DNA of 64,000 nucleotides, from NCBI RefSeq assembly GCF_963966145.1, contig NC_091047.1:744001-808000 (forward strand), read 5' to 3'. Below the pieces are notes generated by a model. It was not told the origin of the DNA and made no database searches. It saw nothing but the letters and a program-made list of their open reading frames with translations. Made by a program: the position numbers and the translations under genes. Origin of the DNA: Tenebrio molitor. Taxonomy: Eukaryota > Arthropoda > Insecta > Coleoptera > Tenebrionidae. Below are positions 43,688 through 54,300 of this stretch, one piece after another; the stretch's first letter is position 1, and every line of letters begins with the position of its first letter.

Positions 43688-46600
43688 TTACAATTTGTCC
43701 AAGTATTGCGAAAGATCCGGGAGTCCTTCTTTCAAACCTTTCCTCTTGCGTGTTTCCTGCAAAAGAGTGATTTCAACGTTACACAAACTGCACTCGGGGA
43801 AAATATGTTTTGGAATGTTAGTCCCCCTATTCAGGCCGAGAAAACTGTTCGTTTCAAGACCGAAACTTTAAAAGACTGTTGATCTTCCATCAAAAGCAAA
43901 CCCTGAACTTAAAAATCGTCCAGCGTTGTCTGGAGATGGTGGATGAGCTCGAAATGTATGTATCGACTTACCTGTACAACGGTGAAGGGTCTGGTCGAGG
44001 TGTCGAGCGGATCTCCTGGGAGGATCTGCCAATGGTCGAAGACGCACTGCGGGAACGCTTGTCCGCCAGTGTTCGAGCGAAGATCGGCGGTGAAACCGAA
44101 CGACTCGTTCACGGGCAAGTAGGCTTTGACGACGAACATAGGAGTGCCGGCTACTTGCTGTTCTTCGAACACGTGACCACGCCGTCTGTTCAGGACGCCG
44201 TAGATACCACCGACGGCGACTTCAGGACACTGAACAACATCACCGCAAATTGTCAAATCGATCACCTTAGCTGCCGCGACGTCGCACTCACCTGAATTTC
44301 GCACTGGTAGACCGGCTCCATGAGTCTAGGCGCCGCCGTCAACAGACACGCGTAGAGACAACGCCGAGTCGTCGGAATGATCTGACCGCCTCCGCGATGG
44401 ATGGCGTCCGCGTGGAGGGTCACGTCGTAGATGTTGAACCTGACGCCTCGCAAGTTTTCTTCGGACAAAACGCCCTCTTTGGTCGCCCATTGGAAACCGG
44501 CGACCACCGAATCCTTGATTTCGTTGAGGTACTGTACACCTTTCGTGCAGTCGACCAAGATGTTGGGACCGGTGCCGTCGGGGCCGAAGCACCAGATCTT
44601 TCTCGCTTCGGTCACGTCGTAGTCGTACTTCTCGCTCAAGTAGCGAGCGCGCGATTTGAAATCGTCGCGCGGGTTCACGTTGCCGTCGTCGATGTCTTCG
44701 GCGAGACCCTCGGGCATCGGAACGGCCTTCATGAACAGACGATTGTGTTTGTTGGGCGATTTGGACAAGCACATCTGGTTGGACTCCTCGCTGACGGTTT
44801 CACGATACGACACTACCGGATCGGATTTTTTAATGGGAATGCAAGCGTGATCCTCTTCCAAATCTTTCAGGCAGATTTCCAAGTGCAATTCTCCGGCACC
44901 GGCGATGATGTGCTCGCCGGACTCTTCGATGATACACTGGACCATAGGGTCGGACTTGGCCAGACGCTTCAGACCTGAAACGTTCGACTGTAGAGGAGAA
45001 AATTTGGGAGATAAAAATCAAAATGGCGTCTTGTGAGCATCAGAATCGACCGATCAATCACCGACGTCAGACTGGGGCGGTATAATAGTCATCACGGAAA
45101 TTTTTTAGAAAACGTCGAATACGCAAAGGTCGACTCACCTTCCACCAACTTGGGCAAATCGGCAGGGTTCTTGGGCTCGACGGCAACACGTACGACCGGA
45201 GAAACGCTGAACTTCATGACTCTCAAATTGTGAGCGTCCTTGAACGTGGTGATCGTCCCGGTCTTGACCAGGAACTGATCGACACCGACCAAACCGCAGA
45301 TGTTTCCAGACGGAACATCCTCGATGGCTTCGACGTAACGTCCCATCATCAAGATGGTACGCTGGATGGCCTTCTCGTACAAATCCTCCTTCTTGCCGGG
45401 AGTGTAGTTGGGTCCCATGATGCGAGCCTTCATTCCGGTGGCGACTTTTCCGGAGAAGACGCGACCGAAAGCGTAGAACCGTCCCTTGTCAGAAGTGGGC
45501 ACCATCTTCGACACGTACATCATCAACGGAGCGTTCGGGTCGCAGTTCTTGATGCCCATGGCGGCCTCGTCGTCGTGGGGACCTTCGTACAACATCTCCA
45601 TCCTGTACTTCTGCGCCGTAACAGGTGACGGCAGGTGGATGGCTATCATCTGGAGGAGCGCCTCGCCAGCAGGCAACCAGGTGCGCATCACCACTTTGAG
45701 CAAAGGTTTGCCGTCCTTATCCTTATCGTCGTGCTTCAGCTGGATGCCGAGTTTGGGGAACAACGCCTCGTACTCTTCTTTCCTGCAAACCGAAACAAGT
45801 CAGAGACGCTCAAAAAACTTCGCTTGTCTTAAGAAACAATTGACAAGTCAGTTGGCCGTTCTTTTGTCTTCAAAGTGATCTGAACAGGTCTGTGAGAACA
45901 TTCATCATAAAAATTTAAATAAGTGATGGAAAATATTGAAGAAAATTTACTTGTAGTTCATAATGGTGTCAAAAATCTTGTAGATGGGGTCCAGGATGTA
46001 CATGCAGAAGGAGCGCTTGTTGTCGGCTTCCTTTTGCTTGGCCCACTTCTTGGTCTTGGGATTGAAGAAGTTCTCACCCCAGAGCCTCTTCATCAATTTG
46101 CCGACGTCGATCTTGAATTTTTCCGAGTACATTTCAGCGAACTGCTTAAGAGTGAAGGCCCAACCGTGCAGACCCGAACCGAAACCGACCGAACCTTTGC
46201 TGGGGTCGACCTACAAACAAGATGCAGCTGTAACTCACAGGAACAAATCAAATCTTCATAAAACACTGTCTCACATCAGGAAACCGCTTTAAACACAAAT
46301 ATTTAAAGCAGGGCAAATAGTGAACCCTACTCTGCGAGTCGTTTCTCAGTTCTAATTATTGAATTTAAGTAGAATTTCCCGAACGAACTCGCTTTTTGAA
46401 CGTTGAAAAAGTTTACTCACGTGGACGTCACCCATTGGTCCGTTATCGTCAGCGTAGGTGGCAATAATAACGTTGACGTTTTCTACGATACGTTGGAAAG
46501 TTTGGTAGAGCTCCTCAGAGTCCAGCTGCAACTCCAGCAAAGCCCTGTCCATCTTGTTCATGAACAGAATCGGCTTGATGCGCTCGGCGATGGCTTGCCT

Positions 46601-47996
46601 GAGCACGGTTTCGGTCTGGACGCACACACCTGAAATCCTCTGGGTCAAAAGCGATTCGCCAAAATTTCATGTTTTGGAAAACTTGTACAGCTCGCGCCGT
46701 AGCTTGCCGCAAACGGACATAAAGATAGAGGCCCTGCGGCAGCGTTTAAACGCGAGCTCGCCTTACTCTCCTTCCATTGCACTGCCAACATCGTCAGCGT
46801 GCGCGGATGGCGTCGCCGCCACCAACGCACTACCAAGTGGCTCTAGTTGTGCTGGAAGGCGACCATCAAGGAGTGACACTTACCTGAGACGCAATCGACG
46901 ACCACGAGGGCACCGTCGGTTACGCGCAGGGCCGCGGTCACCTCCGACGAGAAGTCGACGTGTCCGGGGGAGTCGATCAAGTTGATCAAGAAACCTTTCT
47001 CCTCTTTTTCGCGCTGTTCGGCGCTGGTGATGAAGGCTAAATCTTTGTCTTCCAGTTCAAAGAACATGGAGATGGCACTAGAGGAGAAAAGAATCGTGTA
47101 AAGTTCAAGAGTTGTCCCTTCAAGATGACTCACGGTCGCCATATTGTGCAACTTTTTTTTTACTCAAATGTCGCCAAAAAAATTCACGCAAAAGCCATAT
47201 TCACATAATCAATCAGCACTCCAGTGTGTTCTTTACTCGTTACAATAGGAAAATAAACACAAAATATTGCGTAACATGGTTTACATGTTGAACACGCAAA
47301 TTAGTTCTGTTTGGCTGATTTTCTCGGCGAAATTTTAGATAAAACCTCTACACAAAATACGATACAAAACGGCAAACTCAGAGGTGGAAATTCAGAAAAT
47401 CTGAGTTTTTTGTTTTTTTTTGTTGGGGTACTCACGTAGATTTGATTGTAATGCAACGCTCCTGTTCGTCCTTCCTGGTATCGGTGAACCTAGTTTCTCC
47501 AGCTTTGGCCCCGGCGATGATACCAGCTTTCGATACCAGAGAGTCGGTGAGAGTTGATTTTCCATGGTCCACGTGAGCGATGACGGACATGTTGCGGATA
47601 TTCCGCTTCTTGTCCATCATGGCACGGATTTCGTCGACGGTAAAGTTAACCTGGGGGCCACAAACAACTGAGCAGCTGGTCCACCATCATCGACATGTGT
47701 TGACACTCGATGCACCGCGTTTCTGACGATTTTCGACAAAAACCCGGACGAAAATCCGCGATTGCACCCTGTAATATCGAGTAGGACTCTCTGATCCTTT
47801 GAATTTCGGCGAACATCGTCGATTTGTAAACATAAATACGCTGCCAAGTGAGCTTTCATCTTATTGTGCAATCCGAGTAAAGTCGCTAAGATCACGAAAA
47901 AGCGTCGCGGAACCCGACAAATAAATATACCGGCGTGTGTAACGAAGATCGGGGAAGAGACTGGTGTGTGTAAAATGAACAAAATAAACTTACCAT
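43688..47996 (-). CDS. eEF2: Translation elongation factor 2
   Basis: Nine coding exons (47996-47994, 47650-47436, 47077-46884, 46629-46421, 46210-45951, 45782-45139, 44974-44292, 44229-43972, 43756-43688) join in phase to 844 residues, the usual insect length. The first exon codes only the ATG. The GTPase P-loop (AHVDHGKST), switch region (GETRFTDTRKDE, with the eEF2-kinase threonine), DSPGHVDF and NKMD motifs are present. The diphthamide loop is intact (LHADAIHRGGGQ), and domain V ends with a short C-terminal tail. It catalyses ribosomal translocation in the cytosol. Introns 5 and 6 carry C/D snoRNAs. Confidence 0.98.
45035..45099 (-). ncRNA. SNORD37-like C/D-box snoRNA in eEF2 intron 6
   Basis: The minus strand has box C GTGATGA (45089-45095), guide ATACCGCCCCAGT directly before D' CTGA (45067-45070), a C'-like GTGATTGA and box D CTGA (45040-45043). 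The guide is fully complementary to 28S ACUGGGGCGGUA. In vertebrates SNORD37, which targets this site, also lies in an EEF2 intron. Host and guide are therefore both conserved. Confidence 0.8.
45844..45912 (-). ncRNA. C/D-box snoRNA in eEF2 intron 5, 18S guide
   Basis: The minus strand has box C ATGATGA (45902-45908) and box D CTGA (45848-45851), with AAAGAACGGCCAA directly before D. AAGAACGGCC is complementary to the conserved 18S stretch GGCCGUUCUU. Rule-of-five pairing puts the methyl on the C after GG. This corresponds to a target region ascribed to SNORD66 in humans, from memory. Confidence 0.65.
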
Positions 47997-48228
47997 CTTG
48001 GATGTTTCTTGATTTTGTGAACACAGTCAAGATACGATACGCCACTAACGGCGCACTCCCGTGAAAGGACGATCGCAGTGAAGTGTGCTAGGAGCTGCCA
48101 CGCAGTGCACGTTTCGCGATGCTGCCAACTCACCAAAAGTCCCCAGATCTGGTGGGTAGTGGAAAAAAACAGGCAACGGTTTTACAATTTTTTATTTTAA
48201 AAATTATTAATACACGAGTCGCTGTTTT
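47997..48228. promoter_or_regulatory. eEF2 5' UTR and promoter region
   Basis: The first eEF2 exon extends 5' of the ATG at 47996, probably to about 48060. The next gene's terminal exon ends at 48229, so the eEF2 promoter is confined to less than 200 bp. No TATA box is visible. Confidence 0.4.
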
Positions 48229-48395
48229 TTATTTTTTGCCTTTGAGTTCGATACGGAGACCGGCGCAGGCTCGTCCGTGAGTTTCTATCCGGTCGGGGAA
48301 GAATTTCCGGCCGCACTTTGCGCATTCCACCAATTCGGCCAAATGGTTGTCCCATATCCTGTGGAAGGTACCCACGAAGTCCACGTCTCCCGTCG
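48229..48395 (-). CDS. Alternative last exon F' of the zinc-finger gene
   Basis: It begins after a TCTTGTAG acceptor with two bases that complete a codon, as exon F does. It encodes TGDVDFVGTFHRIWDNHLAE, a C2HC finger (CAKCGRKFFPDRI, HGRAC) and a short basic tail ending KGKK. It is a diverged duplicate of exon F. It lies downstream of the F stop codon and of the first SLC46 gene. A separate 3' gene fragment is the alternative. Confidence 0.6.
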
Positions 48396-51300
48396 CTACA
48401 AGAGAAAATTCGCACAATTAATTATTCGAGGTCATACTCTCATTACTTTTGCGATTTTTTTATTTTGGTGTTTGCCGAACTGACCACAACTAGCGCCATC
48501 TGTCACGAAGAGAAAAACATCAAAAAATCAGCAGTTAGGTTATGACCGGGAGATTCGAGTTGGACATCGTTGAATAAAAAAAGGCCAAACCAAAACAAAT
48601 AAAATTTATTGTTTTATAAAACAAAACAGTAATCCACCGTTATTGGGGCAACAATTTCAGTTTTTGTGCTTTCTCTAGTTCTTCTTCTTTTTTGTCGTTC
48701 TGGTGTTGTCGATAGAGCCAGCTGCAACAAAGTCGTTTAATCGACGAATCCCGGTTTTCGAATTTAACTCACAAGAAAATGGCAACAGCGGGAGTCGTCA
48801 GTATTCCACCTAGCAAATAAAAACCCCCCGGGAGGAAATTTATTGTGATTTTGTAGACGATGTTGTACATCGGGCCGTAAATCAAGGGCATCAGAGCCTC
48901 CGACACTCCAAAGAGCGAATTGATTTTTCCCAGTTCGTCTGCCGGTACCAGTTTGGACATGATAGACCTCATGGCAATGAAGGAGGTGCCGTTGAGAGCC
49001 TCGACGATAGCTCCTGCAAGCTCGCGGTCATTATTTTAAACGAGTCGAATTTGGAACTCACCGATGTAAAAGACCGTACTGTTTGGGGCGAAAGCGTAAA
49101 CGACTGTGGCGCAAATCTTGCTGGTGCTGGATATCATGCCCAAGACGGCGTCGTCGACTTTGAGGAACTTGGTGAAGAACATCAACGAGAAAACGGTACC
49201 GGTGAAGTGGAGCACGAAATGGAAGGTCGAGAACAAGCTGTAGTCGATCTCGTTCCAGCCGAATTTGTACCTGACGAAGAGGTATTGGACGTTCATCTCC
49301 CCGTGCAAGGGTCCGATGATCACCATCACCAAGAACATGATGACGCAGATCCTCTTCTTCCTGTCTCTGGGGCCGTCTTTGAAGGCCACTTTGAAAGTCT
49401 CTTGGATGTGTTTGACGTCGAAAAAGTCCTTCAGTAGATTCTTTTTTTCGGACTTTTTGTCCGCGATGGGATCTTTTTTCGGGTTGTCTTTGACTCGAGT
49501 GATCCCGTAGGTCAACCCGGTGAAGTACATGGTCAAGGCTAGAGAGAACACTCCGTAGAAGCCGATCTGCTTGTAGAGGACTCCGCTGAGAGCGATCCCG
49601 ATCGTGACGCTGATATTCGAGAAGAGATTGACGGCGCCGATCCTGAAAGTCCTGGTTTCCACGCTGGAGATGCCGCTGATGTAGCTATAAAGCGCCATGA
49701 ACATGGCGAACCATCCTCCCGTGAGAGAGGGCGGGACCGATTCGAAGAACGCGTTGAATTCCATCGGCAACTGGTAGAAGAAATAAGTGGACAAGAGGAA
49801 GCCAACGCAGGTGCAGATCTCGCCCACGATCGGGAGTATCATGCAGGGCTTGCGCCTCTGGTGGCGGTCGCTCCACGAGCCGAGGAACAACAGCAACATC
49901 GACGGGATCAGACTCTGCACCACGCTCTTCCACACGTTCATCGTGGTCACCAGCTTCTGGACGACGATCTCGTCGGTTTGGTTGTAGCCGGAAGCGTTTC
50001 GCGCGGTCAGAGCGTCGCACACTTCGGTCTGGAGGCCGAGATTGACGCGACAGGCTTTTTCGAGGTTGAGGTTTTGGGTGGCCAAACTGGCCATCACGCT
50101 GGGGAGGACGTAGCAGACGAGGATCGGCTCCACGGTGATGTTGGTCACGATGAGTTTGGCCTTCTGGCAGAGGGACAAGGTCGGAGGGGCTTTGGACTCG
50201 GCGGGCTCCTCCTCTGTGAGGATGCTCTGGAGGCCCGCTTCGATGCTCGTGGTTTTCTCGAGAGCCATCTTCGTGGGGTCGCAGTGGCGAGTTCACTTAC
50301 CGATAACGCCGATCACAGCACAGTAACAGTAAATATTGATGCACTTGGTGGATGATGCTATTGGAATCGATAAGGTGATAAGAATTGGGAATTTACATCT
50401 TCGGGGATCGGTGTGCGGCGTGAAAACGACCAAAGGCGGAATGAAGGAGGCGAAGACTTATCGGAGATATTTAATTGCCTCGAATATCAACTGTTTACTG
50501 AACCAGACGACACTCGAAGGTTCATTGTGTTTCATCTGATTTATCTCTTAATTTGTTTGACTTGGAACGTTGCGAAAAACAGAAACGTGCGTACTAATTC
50601 CGTTTAATTGCAGGATTTGATGAGAACAAAAGGATCAACGAATTTGGACGTTATCTGATTCGGCAAACATCTCTAAATTCACGTCGGTAAACAGGACCTC
50701 GATACTGCCCCGATTCGACTCCGTTAAATAACAAACGGTCACGCTTCAGATAATTTATTGGAAAAATTACATCACACTCCAACAGGAAAACACATTCATC
50801 ATTCATCCTTTGCAGCTCTTCTCGTGCACGTCCACCCTGTCCGGGTTGAAGGTCCTGGAGCAGAACCGACAAGGCACCAACTGACTCAAGTGGCTCTGCC
50901 ACTTCGCCTCGTTGGTCGCTTCGTAATCTATCTTACCCTCCTCTGCGAACACGACAACCAAACAAAATTCTGTTAGTCAAATTGATTCGTGCGGATATTC
51001 GCAACACAAACATTTGAGGGTGGGATTCAGGAAGCGAAGGTCAGCAACCCCTTTCTCTGCGCCGATAAGAACGTGCCGAATCATCGCACGCGCCATTCAT
51101 TAATAGACAGTCACGTTATTAAATATTTTAAAACGCTGCTGAAAATAATCGGGGGTGGATGAGGGCGGACGGTGGTGCTGACCGCGACGCGGCCCAGGTC
51201 GACAACCCCTATTGATTATTTTTTTACCTTAACATTACTGTCCCAAGACGGACACACACGTGCACGCGGGGCCGGTTTGTTTTTATTTTCGAAAGGGTGG

Positions 51301-54300
51301 GATCGAGATCGGAGCGCTCCCACAACAGGTGGGGTCGACGAACCTATTTGCGGGGCTGCGACCCCGCTTTTGGCCGCGTTCAATCAACTCACGATCAGGT
51401 GTCGTCTATTTCTGCAATCAACGACGTAGCTACCCTTCTTTTTTCAAGACTCGCAAAGTTCTGCATTCGAGAATACCTACCTACTACATAACGAAATCAT
51501 GTAATTAACTGTTACGTCAAGTGTTGTTCTTAATTCTTACTACTATTCACGTCATATTCTTTTTTCTTTAAATAGAAATTACAATCTACAACAGAGACAA
51601 AAGTTTTATGTTCACTAAATCTGATGAATATTTAATCAAGTAGGCGAACGTCATATTTACGTCAATTCTGTCAGTCCCTGTTATTTTTATAAAACGACAT
51701 TTTCCGATGTAAAAACCAAAGAAGTAAACCGTTATATAGATAGGTTATCAGCGTGGTATTGTTTTGGATGTTGCTGTGCCAGTTTTTCTTGATGACAACT
51801 CAAACGATTCGCTTTTTTTTTATTTGTAAATCTTTATCTCGGTGCATTGTCGTGTTTATTTCTATTTGTACACTGATATTGGTCCCATTTTTTCTTTCAA
51901 CTCTGTTTACCTCCGGTGTTGTCACAACATTTAACGAAGCGATCTAGCCGCCACCTGTCAATATGTCATAACCAGATCGCGACTCTTTCAAAATTCTGAT
52001 CAGTAGCAAAATCGCAATGGAAAACGTGCTGGAGCGATCCAGAAGTCTGCCCAATTTCCGCGACGTGGGCGCCACGGTCACGGAGAACGTGCAGAACGCG
52101 GCTTCTTCGCTGGCGACCTCCGCCAAGTCTTTGGCGGACAGCACCAGGCGGAACGCTCAGGAGATTACACCGGCGATCAGGGAGAGGGCGTCGTCGCTGC
52201 GGGAGAGCGCCACCGGTACCATTCAAGATTTGACCACCACCATCGTCAACAGGACTCGCACCTTGCCGGACGTGCGGCAGAGCATCACCGACATGGGGCA
52301 GATCGTGCAGATTTGGGTGGCCAACGCGGCGGACAGGGCGAGGAATCTGTGGGAGAGCGGACAGTCGGATTCGCAGTCGACGACTGACGAGCGCGTTTGA
52401 TACTTTTTTGATTCGAATTAAACTCTGCCATTTATGACGTTTGTTTTGACACGAGTAAAAAATGTAGCGTAGGTTCGTTAACACAAATTATACGAGTTGG
52501 AGAAAATTTCACGTGGGTTTGAGATGGTAGTTGGGTCTTTTGGATCTAAACATGGCGGTCGCATTTGATCCGGACGATTTGTACAAAACCAACAGTCTAC
52601 CCAACTTTAGGACTTTCTTTCCGACCACCGTAAACAGGCTTGTTACGTCGTGTCAAGACCTAGCTCTGGCTAGTAAAGATGACGAGGAAGATGCTTCCGA
52701 TGAAGCACAAATCGCCGACGAAGCTGCAAATTTTCTAGGAAAACTCAAAATTTTGATCGGTGGTCTTAGAGAAAAGATAAACTCTTTGGTAGCTGCCGTG
52801 ATTGGTAGAACTAGAAATGTCGTCGTCGTCGGAGAGGACATTCGATACTTAACTCTTAACGTGGCCAGTATAGGACTCGACACGTTTATGGACCGGATCC
52901 GGTTCGCTTTAGACGACGGCGAAAGACCCCGAGAACACTACAACCCTTTCGTAATAGTGAGAGTCGTGGTGGTAAAAGTGGTCAACTTTGGAAGAGCGTT
53001 CTTGCAGTACATATACGACTTTCCTGATTATTTCAAAACTAGGATCATAACGGTCCCCGAGCCTGTAATCTACGATATTTAACCCCCAAATAAAAGACTG
53101 ACCTAACCTCACTATCTGTCAAACTCAAACTGTCAAATAAAATTCTACTTACGTGTAAATTTGATGTCGGGTTTGAGGGGCTGCGGCCTCCTCCTGTGCG
53201 GGGGCAGCTTGTCGTTCTCGATCTTCCACATTTTGAGACACTGCGGTTCGTGTATGTAGATCGAGTTGACGGTGAACAGTCGGCCGCAGATGTAGCAAGG
53301 GAACATGGGGGACTTCTTTCCGGAGCTCCCGGAGGAGGGCCGCTCTTCCTTGTCGATGCTCGATCTGTGCGAGCCCGAGTCGGGGGTCTTTTGCCCTTTT
53401 GCAGCATCCTCGCGCGCAGCCAGCTCCTCCTTGGGGCTCGCCGCACCGTCAGCTTTTCTGACGGGGACTGGGGCCCGGATGTCGGCCGGCAAGGCCTCGT
53501 TTTCGGCCTGCCACTTCTTCAGGCACTGTTTCTCGTGAATCTTGATGGAATGCGTGCCGAACATCTTGCCGCAGATGTAGCATTCGGCGGTGGGGGGCGG
53601 CATGGGTGCGGGGGCTTGGGCGGCAATCGATTTGTCCACTGATGATTTTGACTGAAAACCAAAGTGCACGGTAGTGCGATTATTGATTTCCAGTTGCAGT
53701 TGCTAAACCGCCGTCTGACACGCGATACGAATCAAGGAAACACTCGAGAACGGTAACGGAAATAATTTATTGGGGTACTATATTTGGCTCTTGTTACAAT
53801 TAGTGTATGATGCGGAGTCTTCTTCCCGGTCGCGTTTGTGCTCTTTGTACAGCCAACTGAAACAGACAGGTTAAGTAGGGTCGCGCTGGCGGAAGAGAGT
53901 ACCCGAAGATGAAGAGCGAAGGGACGGTGAGGACGCCGCCCACGATGAAGAAGGTACCCGGCAGGAAGTTGATGGTGAGCTTGTAGACGATGCTGTACAA
54001 GGGACCGTAGATTATGGGGACCATGGCTTCAGACAAGCCGAACAAAGAGTTGATCTTGCCCAGTTCGTCCGGTGGTACCAGCTTGGAGATTATCGATCGC
54101 ATAGCTATGAAACTGGTACCGTTCAAAATCTCGATGATTGCCCCCAGATAAAAGACGAAAGGAGTTGGTGCGAAAGCGTACACCAAAGACGCCACGATCC
54201 TGCTGGTACTCGAGAGTATCCCCAGAGCGGCATCGTCGATTTTCAAAATTTTCGTGAACAAGATCAGCGAGAAGAGAGTACCTAAAAGCAAAAACTCGTA

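Noticed and set aside
44397..44978. 193-codon plus-strand frame
   Set aside because: It lies antisense to a conserved eEF2 exon and shows no motif. Codon bias of eEF2 leaves the opposite frame open.
49685..50296. 203-codon minus-strand frame
   Set aside because: Another frame of SLC46 copy 1, with Arg/Pro-rich composition and no motif.
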